Source: Amycolatopsis sp. DSM 110486 (lineage in GTDB: Bacteria > Actinomycetota > Actinomycetes > Mycobacteriales > Pseudonocardiaceae). Taken from it: 64,000 bases of DNA. How positions within the stretch are numbered: position 1 is the first letter of the stretch; every line of letters begins with the position of its first letter. Location of the stretch: contig NZ_CP080519.1 in assembly GCF_019468465.1 (NCBI RefSeq), forward strand, positions 2,309,001 through 2,373,000, read 5' to 3'. Shown here one piece after another: positions 19,202 through 27,297 of the stretch. The position numbers were made by a program, and so were the translations under genes. The notes under the pieces are model-generated. The model did not search any database, had not been told where the DNA came from, and saw only the letters and a list, made by a program, of their open reading frames with translations.

Positions 19202-20599
19202 ATGAAGCACTGGATCAACGGCGAGGACGTCCCCGCCGAAACCACCCTCGACGTCGTCAACCCCGCCAACGGCACGGTCGTCGCCCACATGCCGCTCGGC
19301 ACCCCGGAAGACGTCGATCGCGCGGTCGCCGCGGCAACGAAGGCCCTGCCCGCGTGGGCCGCCACGTCACCGCAAGAACGCGCCAAAAGGCTCAAAGCGC
19401 TCGCCCACGAGCTCCGCGAACGCAACGAAGAGCTCGCCCAAGCCATCTCCACCGAGATCGGCGCCCCGATCAGCCTCGCCCGCGCCGCCCAGGCCGGTCT
19501 GCCGCCGCTCGTCGCGGACTCGACAGCGGACCTGGCGGCCGGCTTCGCGTGGACCGAAACCGTGGGTACCTCGCTCGTCGTACGCGAACCCGTCGGCGTC
19601 GTCGGCGTCATCACCCCGTGGAACTTCCCGCTCCAGCAGATCATGACCAAACTCGCCCCCGCACTGCTGGCGGGCAACACCGTCGTCGCCAAACCCGCCG
19701 AGCTCGCGCCGACGTCGATGCCGATCCTCGCCGCGGCCGTCAAAGCGGCCGAAATTCCCGACGGCGTCGTCAACATCGTCTACGGCACCGGCCCGGTCGT
19801 CGGCGAGGCCATCGCGAAACACCCCGGCATCGACATGGTCAGCTTCACCGGCTCCACCGCCGTCGGGAAGCGGATTTCGGTGCTGGCAGCCGAAACCGTC
19901 AAACGCGTGGCCCTCGAACTCGGCGGCAAATCCGCGAGTGTGGTCCTCGACGACGCCGACCTGCAGCTCGCCGTCGAGCGCACCCTCACCACCGCGTGGA
20001 CCAACTCCGGCCAGGTCTGCGGCGCGTGGTCCCGGATGATCGTCCCAGCGACCCGCCGCGACGAAATCCTCGACCGGCTCACGAAAGCGGCCGAGGACTA
20101 CCGCCTCGGCGACCCCAGCGAGGAGACCACCCGGCTCGGCCCGCTCGCGTCGGAAACCCAGTGGACTCGCGTCGACAACCATGTCGAACGCGGCCTCGAA
20201 CAAGGCGCCACTCTCGTCCTCGGCGGCCCCGGCCGCGTCCCCGGCCTCGAACACGGCGCCTACTTCCGCCCGACCATCCTCGCCGACGTCCACCCGGATT
20301 CCGCACTGGCGCAAGAAGAAATCTTCGGCCCCGTCCTCAGCGTCCTGACCTACACCGACGAAGACGAAGCCATCGCGATCGCCAACAACAGCGTCTACGG
20401 CCTCACCGGCGCCGTCTTCGGCGAACCCGCCCGCGCGCTCGCGATCGCGCGCCGGCTGCGCACAGGTCAGGTCGACGTCAACGAGGGCCAGTTCAACGTC
20501 CTCGCCCCCTTCGGCGGCTACAAGCAGTCCGGCAACGGCCGCGAGTTCGGCTACCTCGGCGTCGAGGAGTTCACGGAGGTCAAGTCAATCCAGCGGTGA
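19202..20599 (+). CDS. NAD(P)-dependent aldehyde dehydrogenase
   Basis: A 465-residue oxidoreductase oxidising an aldehyde to the acid. Catalytic Cys273 in NSGQVCGAW and general base Glu239 in LELGGKSA are both present with normal spacing. ITPWNFPLQQIMTK, SFTGSTAVGKRI (cofactor fold) and EEIFGPVLSV complete the family pattern. It is short by about 15-30 residues at the N-terminus compared with typical members, as in the actinobacterial MmyB-linked group. ATG at 19202 has only a weak ribosome binding site. It could detoxify an aldehyde under control of the divergent regulator; the substrate is unknown. Confidence 0.9.
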   Translation: MKHWINGEDVPAETTLDVVNPANGTVVAHMPLGTPEDVDRAVAAATKALPAWAATSPQERAKRLKALAHELRERNEELAQAISTEIGAPISLARAAQAGLPPLVADSTADLAAGFAWTETVGTSLVVREPVGVVGVITPWNFPLQQIMTKLAPALLAGNTVVAKPAELAPTSMPILAAAVKAAEIPDGVVNIVYGTGPVVGEAIAKHPGIDMVSFTGSTAVGKRISVLAAETVKRVALELGGKSASVVLDDADLQLAVERTLTTAWTNSGQVCGAWSRMIVPATRRDEILDRLTKAAEDYRLGDPSEETTRLGPLASETQWTRVDNHVERGLEQGATLVLGGPGRVPGLEHGAYFRPTILADVHPDSALAQEEIFGPVLSVLTYTDEDEAIAIANNSVYGLTGAVFGEPARALAIARRLRTGQVDVNEGQFNVLAPFGGYKQSGNGREFGYLGVEEFTEVKSIQR

Positions 20600-20617
20600 G
20601 TCCACAGTAGACAACGC

Positions 20618-21223
20618 TCAGAACGTGGGCGGCGTGATCAGCCAGACCGCCTTGAGCGGTTCGCCTTCCCCGACGTGCCAACGGTGTGGCACCGTCGAGT
20701 CGAGGTAGATCGCGTCGCCCGCTTCGAGTTTCACCTCGTCGTCGCCGATCCAGAAGATCATCACGCCGGACAGCACGATGCCGCACTCCTCGCCGACGTG
20801 CGAATGCGGGTGCCCGCCGCTGGTCGCGCCCACGGGCGCCTCGACCCACACCACTTCCATCTGGTGCTGCAGATCGGGGCTGAGCAGCTCGTTCATGATC
20901 CCGGAGCCCGGGTACTGGATGCGTTTGCGCTGCCCGCTCTTGGAAACCGAGTACCGCAACGGATTCGCGGGCGGCGCCTCGTTGCTGAACAGCTCGCCGA
21001 CGGTGTGGCCGAGCACGTCGGCCAGCCGCTTCAGCGCTTCCAGCGACGGGTTCGCGCGCCCGCGCTCGACCTGGCTGATGTAGCCGACGGAAAGCCCGAC
21101 CGCCTCGGACACCTCCGTGAGCGTCGTCCGGCTCTCGTGGCGCCATTCGCGCAGCTTCGAGCCGATGTGCACGCCCTCCGAAGTGCTGCGCGGCTCGTCG
21201 GACTGCTCGGGGGGTGAGGCCAT
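20618..21223 (-). CDS. XRE-cupin transcriptional regulator
   Basis: A 201-residue regulator with an N-terminal helix-turn-helix (KLREWRHESRTTLTEVSEAVG then LSVGYISQVERGRANPS, about 23-62) and a C-terminal cupin (about 105-200) with GGHPHSHVGEECGIVLSG and DAIYLDSTVPHRW, the two metal-site motifs. Relatives such as PuuR sense small amines or acids through the cupin. AGGAG lies 7 bases before the ATG. It is divergent from the ABC importer operon with a repeated operator between them, so it probably controls that operon and itself. Ligand unknown, presumably the transported compound. Confidence 0.92.
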   Translation of the reverse strand: MASPPEQSDEPRSTSEGVHIGSKLREWRHESRTTLTEVSEAVGLSVGYISQVERGRANPSLEALKRLADVLGHTVGELFSNEAPPANPLRYSVSKSGQRKRIQYPGSGIMNELLSPDLQHQMEVVWVEAPVGATSGGHPHSHVGEECGIVLSGVMIFWIGDDEVKLEAGDAIYLDSTVPHRWHVGEGEPLKAVWLITPPTF

Positions 21224-21273
21224 GTGTCGCTCCTGCGCCGGCGGGGGTCGGGTTGGCGGAACTCGATCGGACG

Positions 21274-21320
21274 GTGAAACGCCACTCTACAAGTTTTACC
21301 CTCAGTTCAACCAGTAAAAC
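21274..21320. promoter_or_regulatory. candidate operator cluster of the XRE-cupin regulator
   Basis: GTTTTAC (21293-21299) and GTAAAAC (21314-21320) are perfect inverted arms 14 bases apart. A related GTGAAAC is at 21274-21280, and a further GTAAAA at 21461-21466 overlaps the -10 of the operon promoter. The sites stand 19-21 bases apart, about two helical turns. The region is markedly AT-richer than the genes around it. Confidence 0.6.
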
Positions 21321-21438
21321 ATCGACCACTCCAAACCAAGATCGAAATCGGCCCCGATGTCGATTCCGCAACGACCGTTGCATCCCACATGAGCAGGAGG
21401 TATGCCACTGACCGGCGCAAAGAGCAACGGCGAGAGCC

Positions 21439-21467
21439 TTGACACTGGACTGAGTTGACAGTAAAAA
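21439..21467 (+). promoter_or_regulatory. sigma70-type promoter of the importer-catabolic operon
   Basis: TTGACA at 21439-21444 and TAAAAA at 21462-21467 are separated by 17 bases. Transcription would start near 21474, giving a leader of about 90 bases before the ATG at 21563. The -10 element contains the GTAAAA half operator, so a bound repressor would block polymerase. A second TTGACA at 21455-21460 overlaps this arrangement. Confidence 0.6.
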
Positions 21468-21562
21468 TCTGCACTCACAGTGCGCCTCCTGCGGATCTGG
21501 TCCCCGCCGCCGCCGGCGTCGTCGTCTCGAATCATCCGAACCAATGACGCGGAGGAATGATG

Positions 21563-22744
21563 ATGACTTTTCCCAGGCGGCCGCGAAAACTCGCGCTGGT
21601 GGCCGCCGTCGCCACCGCCGCCGCGGTGCTCACGGCCTGCGGCTCGAGCGGGTCGAGCAGCGACAGCATCAAGATCGGCGTGCAGTTCGGCCTCACCGGG
21701 GCCGACGCCGCGTTCGACGCGGTCTACCAGGACTCCGCCAAGCTCGCCTTCGCCGACCTGACCAAGAACGGCGTCAACGGCCACTCCGTCGAACTGCTCT
21801 ACGCCGACGACGCGAGCGACCCGGCGACCGCCGTCACGGTGGCGCGCAAGTACATCACGCAGGACAAGGTCTCGGTGCTCTACGGGCCCGCCTTCACGCC
21901 CACCGCGCTGTCGACCATGCAGGTCGCGAGCAGCACGAAAACCCCGTTCTACACACCGGGCAGCATCAACCCGCAGCTCACCTCGCCGCTCAACAAGTAC
22001 ACGTTCGCCCCGGCGTTCTCCTCCAACGACGTCGCCACCGGCATCGCGAAGCTCGTGAACTCCATGGGCGCCAAGAAGATCGGCATGATGGTGGAGTCCG
22101 ACGCGTACGGCGACGCCGCGCTGTCCGGCGCCAAGGACGCGCTCGCCAAGTACGGCCTCACCGTCGACTCGACGCAGAAGATCGCCGCCGACGCCACTGA
22201 CGCCACCAGCCAGGTGCAGGGACTGAAGGACGCCGGCGTCGACGCCGTGCTGCTCGGTATCACCGCGCCGCCGATGGCCGCGGTGATCAACGCCGAGATC
22301 CACCAGGCCACCTACCTGCCGCTGGTCACGTTCGCCGGGTCCAACACCTCGCTCGACCAGCTCGCGAAGTCGGACCCGAAGGTGCGTTACTACGCGCTGA
22401 CCCCGCTGGCGTGTCCCGTCGGGGACCCGTGCACGGCCGACTTCATGAAGGCGTGGAAGGCCGAGCACCCGACCACCGAGCCGATCGTGTGGACAGTGCA
22501 GGCCTACGCGGCGGCCAAGGCGTTCATCGCCGGGCTGCGCAACGCCAAGGACACCACCCCCGAAGGGCTGGTCACCGGCCTGGAGACGATGAAGCCGTTC
22601 TCGACGCCCGAGCTGCCGTGCCCCATCGCGTTCTCCACGACCTCGCACAAGGGCAACTCCTGCACCAACTTCTACGGCATCTCCGGCGGCAAGGTCTCGT
22701 TCTTCGGCAGCGACACGACCCAGAACCAGCTCACCGCGAACTGA
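21563..22744 (+). CDS. ABC transporter substrate-binding lipoprotein (branched-chain amino acid type)
   Basis: This extracellular binding protein of the LivJ family has a signal peptide ending in the lipobox LTAC, with the lipid-modified Cys near residue 26. A type-I periplasmic-binding fold follows: IKIGVQFGLTGADAAF at the first strand, DDASDPATAVTVARKYI, YGPAFTPTALS and the second-lobe GAKKIGMMVESDAYGDAAL. Three in-frame ATGs stand at 21557, 21560 and 21563; GGAGG at 21551-21555 best fits the third. Two cysteine pairs late in the protein (PLACPVGDPC and ELPC/NSC) are unusual and may form disulfides. Relatives bind amino acids, amides or aromatic acids; the linked enzymes suggest an organic acid. 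Confidence 0.9.
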   Translation: MTFPRRPRKLALVAAVATAAAVLTACGSSGSSSDSIKIGVQFGLTGADAAFDAVYQDSAKLAFADLTKNGVNGHSVELLYADDASDPATAVTVARKYITQDKVSVLYGPAFTPTALSTMQVASSTKTPFYTPGSINPQLTSPLNKYTFAPAFSSNDVATGIAKLVNSMGAKKIGMMVESDAYGDAALSGAKDALAKYGLTVDSTQKIAADATDATSQVQGLKDAGVDAVLLGITAPPMAAVINAEIHQATYLPLVTFAGSNTSLDQLAKSDPKVRYYALTPLACPVGDPCTADFMKAWKAEHPTTEPIVWTVQAYAAAKAFIAGLRNAKDTTPEGLVTGLETMKPFSTPELPCPIAFSTTSHKGNSCTNFYGISGGKVSFFGSDTTQNQLTAN

Positions 22745-22768
22745 CCTTGCCCCAGTGAGGACTGATCG

Positions 22769-23623
22769 ATGGTCACCACCGCCACTTTCGGCACCGGAAT
22801 CGTCAACGGATTCGCCCTAGCCCTCGTCTCACTCGGTTTCACGCTCGTCTACCGCGCCACCGGCGTGGTCAACTTCGCCAACGGCAGCCAGATGGTGCTC
22901 GGCGGCTACGTCGCGTGGGAGCTCGGCTCGCACGGGTTCCCCGCGTGGGTGGTCATGCTCGGCGCCGTCGCCGCGGGCGTCGCTTCGGGTGTGGTCGTCG
23001 ACCAGATCGCGTTGCGCCCCCTGCGCGGCGCGAGCCTGCTCGCCCAGATCATCGTGCTGATCGCGGTCACCGAGGTCGCCGGCGGGTTGTTCCTGTCGTC
23101 GTTCGGGGCCGAGGCCAAGACGATGACGCCTTACGCGGGCCGCTCGCCGATCGTGCCGGGACTCGGCTGGTCGGCGAGCGACGTGGTGCTCATGGTGGTG
23201 AGCCTCGTGCTCGTCGCCGGGCTCACGCTGGTGCTGCGTGGCACGTCGGCCGGCCTGCGGATGCGGCTGGTCGCGAGCAACCGCCTCGGCGCCACGGTCG
23301 TCGGCGTGAACCCGGCGCGGGTCTCCACGCTGGCGTGGTGCGTCGGCGGCGGCCTCGCGGCGCTGAGCGGCGCGCTGATCTTCCCGACCTACCTGCTGTC
23401 CCCGGACCTCGGGCAGCAGTACACGTTCGACAGCTTCGCCGCCGTGGTCCTCGGTGGGTTCGGCAGCCTGCCGGGCGCCGCCGTCGGCGGGGTGCTGATC
23501 GGGGTCGTGCAGTCGGTCGTGTCGGGGTCGATCGGGGCGAGCTACAGCGCCTTCGTGTCGCTCGGCGTGATGCTCGTGATCCTGCTGACGCGGCCCACCG
23601 GACTGTTCGGAGCACGCGCATGA
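22769..23623 (+). CDS. branched-chain-type ABC transporter permease (LivH family)
   Basis: A 284-residue inner-membrane permease with about eight helices. It has the LivH opening GIVNGFALALVSLGFTLVYRATGVVNFANGSQMVLGGY, and late EAA-like coupling around RLVASNRLGATVVGVNPARV. VVLGGFGSLPGAAVGGVLIGV is the typical penultimate helix. A GAGGAC precedes ATG 22769, 24 bases after the binding-protein stop, and the stop overlaps the next permease start by ATGA. It forms the membrane channel with the following gene. Confidence 0.92.
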   Translation: MVTTATFGTGIVNGFALALVSLGFTLVYRATGVVNFANGSQMVLGGYVAWELGSHGFPAWVVMLGAVAAGVASGVVVDQIALRPLRGASLLAQIIVLIAVTEVAGGLFLSSFGAEAKTMTPYAGRSPIVPGLGWSASDVVLMVVSLVLVAGLTLVLRGTSAGLRMRLVASNRLGATVVGVNPARVSTLAWCVGGGLAALSGALIFPTYLLSPDLGQQYTFDSFAAVVLGGFGSLPGAAVGGVLIGVVQSVVSGSIGASYSAFVSLGVMLVILLTRPTGLFGARA

Positions 23624-24657
23624 CCACTGTCAATGTCCCCCGCCGAGTGCGGGCCGCCGTCCGCGATTCCGCGCTGCCGGTGGAGAAGTGGCTCGGCCGG
23701 TTGCGCGTGCCGACGCCCAGCACGGTGACGTCGCCGGCCGGCGAGAAGCGCTACGTCGGTTCGCTGTGGACCACGGCCGGGGTCGTGCTCGTCGCGGTGG
23801 TCGTCGCCGTGTGGGCCGACGTCGGCGGCGGCTACATCCAGACCGTGGTGGGCCTGTTCGCCGCGTACCTGGTGTCCGCGCTCGGGTACACGGTCGTGCT
23901 CGGGCAGGCGGGGCAGTTCGCCTTCTGCCAGAACGCGTTCATGGCGTTGGGCGCCTACGGGTACGCGGTTTCCGAGCCTCGCTTCGGTCCGGTCGGCGGA
24001 CTGATCGTCGGCGCCGTGGCCGCGACCGTGGCGGGCACCATCATCGGAGTCGCCATCATCCGCACCCGCGATCTGTACCTGGCGCTGCTCACGCTCGCGT
24101 TCTCCCAGGCCGCGCTGCTCGCGATCCAGCTGTGGCCACCCACGCAAGGCGACAATGGGATCCTCGTCGACCTCGGCGGCGATCAGGCCTACCTCGTCGC
24201 CGTGGTGTTCGCGGCGGTCGCGCTGATCGTGGTGCAGCGCATGACGCGCTCGAAGATCGGCCGCGCGTTCGCCCTCGTGCGCACCGACGAGAAGGCCGCC
24301 GCGACGATGGGCGTGAACGTGCCGCTCACGCGGATGCTGGCGTTCGCGTTCAGCAGCCTGCTCGGCGGGCTCGGCGGCGTGCTGCTGGGCGCGGTCCTCA
24401 CGTTCATCACGCCGACGAACTTCACGCTCGAGCTGACGTTGCTGTTGCTCACGATGATCGTGATCGGCGGCGTCGGGAGCGTGTGGGGCACGGTCACGGG
24501 TGTGCTGATCATGGTGGTGGTGCAGCAGTTCCTGCCCAGCAGCGGGAGTTTCGGCAGCTACCTCAACGCGGGCCTGCTGTTCGTGATCCTCGTGCTGCGG
24601 CCCGGTGGGCTGCGCTCGCTGGTGAACCTGCGCTCGTCGGGCGGCAGCCGTGGCTGA
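23620..24657 (+). CDS. branched-chain-type ABC transporter permease (LivM family)
   Basis: A 345-residue permease that pairs with the LivH-type protein. A basic N-terminal tail of about 65 residues precedes the first helix. ALGYTVVLGQAGQFAFCQNAFMALGAY is the LivM signature, and the cytoplasmic coupling loop is at SKIGRAFALVRTDEKAAATMGVNV. VIGGVGSVWGTVTGVL is typical of the late helices. ATG 23620 overlaps the LivH stop by 4 bases; the LivG start overlaps this gene's end by 8 bases, indicating coupled translation. Confidence 0.92.
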   Translation: MTTVNVPRRVRAAVRDSALPVEKWLGRLRVPTPSTVTSPAGEKRYVGSLWTTAGVVLVAVVVAVWADVGGGYIQTVVGLFAAYLVSALGYTVVLGQAGQFAFCQNAFMALGAYGYAVSEPRFGPVGGLIVGAVAATVAGTIIGVAIIRTRDLYLALLTLAFSQAALLAIQLWPPTQGDNGILVDLGGDQAYLVAVVFAAVALIVVQRMTRSKIGRAFALVRTDEKAAATMGVNVPLTRMLAFAFSSLLGGLGGVLLGAVLTFITPTNFTLELTLLLLTMIVIGGVGSVWGTVTGVLIMVVVQQFLPSSGSFGSYLNAGLLFVILVLRPGGLRSLVNLRSSGGSRG

Positions 24658-25444
24658 CGCGATCCTCGATCTCGACTCCGTATTCGTCCGCTTCGGCGGG
24701 CTGGTCGCGGTGGGCGGTGTGAGCTTCTCCGTGGAGCGCGGCTCGGTCACCGGGCTGGTCGGACCCAACGGCGCGGGCAAGACCACGCTGTTCAACGCGA
24801 TCAGCGGCCTGGTCCCCGTGACCGGGGGCGCGATCAACTTGCGGACCACGCGGGGCTCCGCCGACTTGACAGGCGTGGGTGCGTGGCGGCGGGCCGGGCT
24901 GGGCATCGGGCGCACCTTCCAGGACTCGCGGCTCGTGGCCGGCCTGCCGGTGCTCGACCAGCTGGCCACCGGCGCGTTCGCGGGGCGCAGCCGGTTCCTC
25001 GGCGCCGTGCTCCGCGGCCGCAGCTTCCTGGCCGACGAGAGGCAACTTGTCGACCGGGCCCACGAAGTGTTCGCGCAGCTGAAGATCGAGCACCAGGCCG
25101 CGGTGAACGTCGACCTGCTCTCGGCGCCCGAACGGCGGCTGGTGGACCTCGGCCGCGCGCTGATGAGCCGGCCGGAGCTCCTGCTGCTCGACGAGATCAG
25201 TGCCGGAATGCCCGTGGAGGACAAGGAAATGGTGGCCGACCGCGTGCTCGACTACGTCCGGTCCTCGGGCGCGACGGTGATCTTCGTCGAGCACGACATG
25301 GGCTTCGTCCGGCGGGTCGCCGACCGCACGGTGGTGCTGGCCGAGGGCGAGATCCTCGCCGACGGCGGCCCGGAAGAGGTGCTGCGGCGCCCGGACGTGC
25401 TCGCCGCCTACATCGGCCCCGGAGCCGAAGGAGCACTGCGATGA
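24650..25444 (+). CDS. ABC transporter ATP-binding protein (LivG family, degenerate signature)
   Basis: A 264-residue ATPase. Walker A is GPNGAGKTTLFNA near residue 38, the LivG-specific IGRTFQDSRL follows at the Q-loop, and Walker B is LLLLDEISAGM with the switch histidine in FVEHDMGFV. The signature motif, normally LSxGx, reads LLSAPERRL here: the two glycines that contact ATP are lost. The Walker B stretch also has IS where P-A/T is usual. Since LivG pairs with LivF, whose signature is intact, one of the two ATP sites may be non-hydrolytic. GTG start at 24650 within the LivM gene end. Confidence 0.9.
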   Translation: MADAILDLDSVFVRFGGLVAVGGVSFSVERGSVTGLVGPNGAGKTTLFNAISGLVPVTGGAINLRTTRGSADLTGVGAWRRAGLGIGRTFQDSRLVAGLPVLDQLATGAFAGRSRFLGAVLRGRSFLADERQLVDRAHEVFAQLKIEHQAAVNVDLLSAPERRLVDLGRALMSRPELLLLDEISAGMPVEDKEMVADRVLDYVRSSGATVIFVEHDMGFVRRVADRTVVLAEGEILADGGPEEVLRRPDVLAAYIGPGAEGALR

Positions 25445-26145
25445 CGTTCTCCGCGCAGGGAATCCACGCCGGTTACGGGCGGATCCCGGTGGTGCACGAC
25501 CTCGGCTTCGAGGTCGCCGCGGGTGGGTACCTCGGCATCGTCGGCGCCAACGGCGCGGGCAAGAGCACGCTGCTCAAGGCCTTGTCCGGCGTGGTCACGC
25601 CGCACGCCGGGACCATCCGGCTCGGCGACGAAGACCTCACCGGTGTGCCGGCGTGGGACCGGGCCCGCCGCGGGCTCGCGTTCGTCCCCGAGTCGCGCGA
25701 GCTCTTCGGCGAGCTGACCGTGGAAGAGCACTTGCATGCGGGTTGCCTGCAGGTGCGGGGCCGGGCGAAGCGCACGGAACGGACCGACTTCGCGTACGAG
25801 CTCTTTCCCGTGCTGCGCGACCTGCGCCGCCGCACGGCCGGCCGGCTTTCCGGTGGCCAGCAGCAGTCGCTGGCCGTTGCGCGGGCCGTGGTGTCCCAGC
25901 CGAGGGTGCTGCTGCTCGACGAACCCTCCCTCGGCCTGTCCCCGATCGCGGTCAGCGGGCTCGTCGAGTCACTGACCCGGCTCGCGCGTACCACGGACAT
26001 GGCCGTGGTCATCGCCGAGCAGAGCCTCACGGTCGTGCGGGAGCTGTGCGACGACGTGCTGGTGCTCAACCTCGGCCGCGAGGTCGAGCGGGGCCCGGCC
26101 GCCGCGGTGCTCACCCGCTCGGTCATCGAGAACGCGTTCCTGTGA
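25441..26145 (+). CDS. ABC transporter ATP-binding protein (LivF family)
   Basis: A 234-residue ATPase with Walker A GANGAGKSTLLKALSG, the LivF-typical RGLAFVPESRELFGELTVEEH, intact signature RLSGGQQQSLAVARA, Walker B LLLDEPSLGLSP and a switch position with Glu-Gln (VIAEQS), as usual in LivF. It completes the five-gene importer: one binding protein, two permeases, two ATPases. ATG 25441 overlaps the LivG stop. The next gene, an enolase-superfamily enzyme, starts 25 bases after, so uptake and metabolism are on one transcript. Confidence 0.92.
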   Translation: MTFSAQGIHAGYGRIPVVHDLGFEVAAGGYLGIVGANGAGKSTLLKALSGVVTPHAGTIRLGDEDLTGVPAWDRARRGLAFVPESRELFGELTVEEHLHAGCLQVRGRAKRTERTDFAYELFPVLRDLRRRTAGRLSGGQQQSLAVARAVVSQPRVLLLDEPSLGLSPIAVSGLVESLTRLARTTDMAVVIAEQSLTVVRELCDDVLVLNLGREVERGPAAAVLTRSVIENAFL

Positions 26146-26170
26146 AAACTCCCCCGGAGGTGTGCGACAG

Positions 26171-27292
26171 GTGACAACCAGCAAGATCTCCTCGATCGAC
26201 GTCATCCCGTTCCGGATTCCCCTGAAACACGAGGTGAAGTTCGCGACGGGCCGGCTGACCCACGCCGAGCACCTGCTGGTGCGCGTGCGCACGGCCGACG
26301 GTGTCGTCGGCCTGGCCGAGGCCATCCCCCGGCCGATGATCTACGGCGAGACCACCGTGTCGATCGCGCACGTGATCGACACGATGATCGCGCCGGCCGC
26401 GCAGTCGCTCGACCTGCTCGGCACCGAAGAGCTCGGCCACCGGCTGCGCCACCTCGCCGGCAACCCGACCGCCCGCGGCGCGGTGGAGCTGGCGATGTTC
26501 GACGCGCTGGGCAAGACGCTCGGCGTGTCCTGCCACGACCTGCTCGGCGGCTACGCACCGGAGGTCCGTTGCACCGCGATCCTCGGCGCGGGCACGATCG
26601 ACGAGGTCGTGGCCGAGACCGCGGCACTGCGCGCGGAACACGGCATCACCAGCTACAAGGTCAAGGTCGGCCTGGACCTCGACCGTGACGTGCGACTGGT
26701 CGCTCAGCTGCGCCAGGAGCACCCCGACGCGTTGATCTACGTCGATGCCAACCACGGTTACTCCGCGGCCGACGCGATGACCTTTCTGGGGTCCACAAAG
26801 GACCATCGGCTCGCGTGGATCGAAGAGCCGTGCCCGGCCGAGGACGTGCTCGGGCGCGCCGACGTGGTCGCCAAGACGACCGTGCCCGTGCTCGGCGACG
26901 AGAGCTGCACGACGCCGCGTGAGGTCGCCACCGAGATCCTGGCCCGGCGCTGCACGATGATCAGCATCAAGCTGGCCCGTACGGGAATTCGCGCGTCCAC
27001 GCGGATCCGCGAGTTCTGCGCGGCCGTCGGCGCGCAGGCGATCGTGGGCAGCCAGGGCGACTCGGCGATCGGCACGTACACCAGCGCCGCGTTCGCCGCC
27101 GCCAGCCCCGTGACCGCGCAGCATCCGGCCGAGCTGGCCTACCTGCTCAACTTAGACGGCGACCTCGTGGTCACCCCGCCCGAAATCCGGGACGGCGTGC
27201 TGCGGGTGCCCGCCGAACCCGGCTTCGGGTTCGAGATCGACGAAGCCGCACTGGCGCGTTTCCGGACCGACCGGCCCGGGGAAAGGAGCTGA
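26171..27292 (+). CDS. enolase-superfamily enzyme, muconate cycloisomerase subgroup
   Basis: It probably abstracts a proton alpha to a carboxylate, as muconate-lactonising and related enzymes do. The 373-residue protein has the capping domain (1-about 125) and a barrel with Lys163 and Lys165 (YKVKVG), metal ligands Asp192 (DANHG), Glu218 (WIEEP) and Asp243 (LGDES), and Lys267 (SIKLARTG) on the opposite face. This two-lysine arrangement defines the muconate cycloisomerase subgroup, which also includes dipeptide epimerases and o-succinylbenzoate synthases, so the reaction is uncertain. GTG 26171 is 10 bases from GGAGG; GTG 26162 is too close. The maleylacetate-reductase-like neighbour favours a muconate-type route. 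Confidence 0.82.
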   Translation: MTTSKISSIDVIPFRIPLKHEVKFATGRLTHAEHLLVRVRTADGVVGLAEAIPRPMIYGETTVSIAHVIDTMIAPAAQSLDLLGTEELGHRLRHLAGNPTARGAVELAMFDALGKTLGVSCHDLLGGYAPEVRCTAILGAGTIDEVVAETAALRAEHGITSYKVKVGLDLDRDVRLVAQLRQEHPDALIYVDANHGYSAADAMTFLGSTKDHRLAWIEEPCPAEDVLGRADVVAKTTVPVLGDESCTTPREVATEILARRCTMISIKLARTGIRASTRIREFCAAVGAQAIVGSQGDSAIGTYTSAAFAAASPVTAQHPAELAYLLNLDGDLVVTPPEIRDGVLRVPAEPGFGFEIDEAALARFRTDRPGERS

Positions 27293-27297
27293 ACCGC

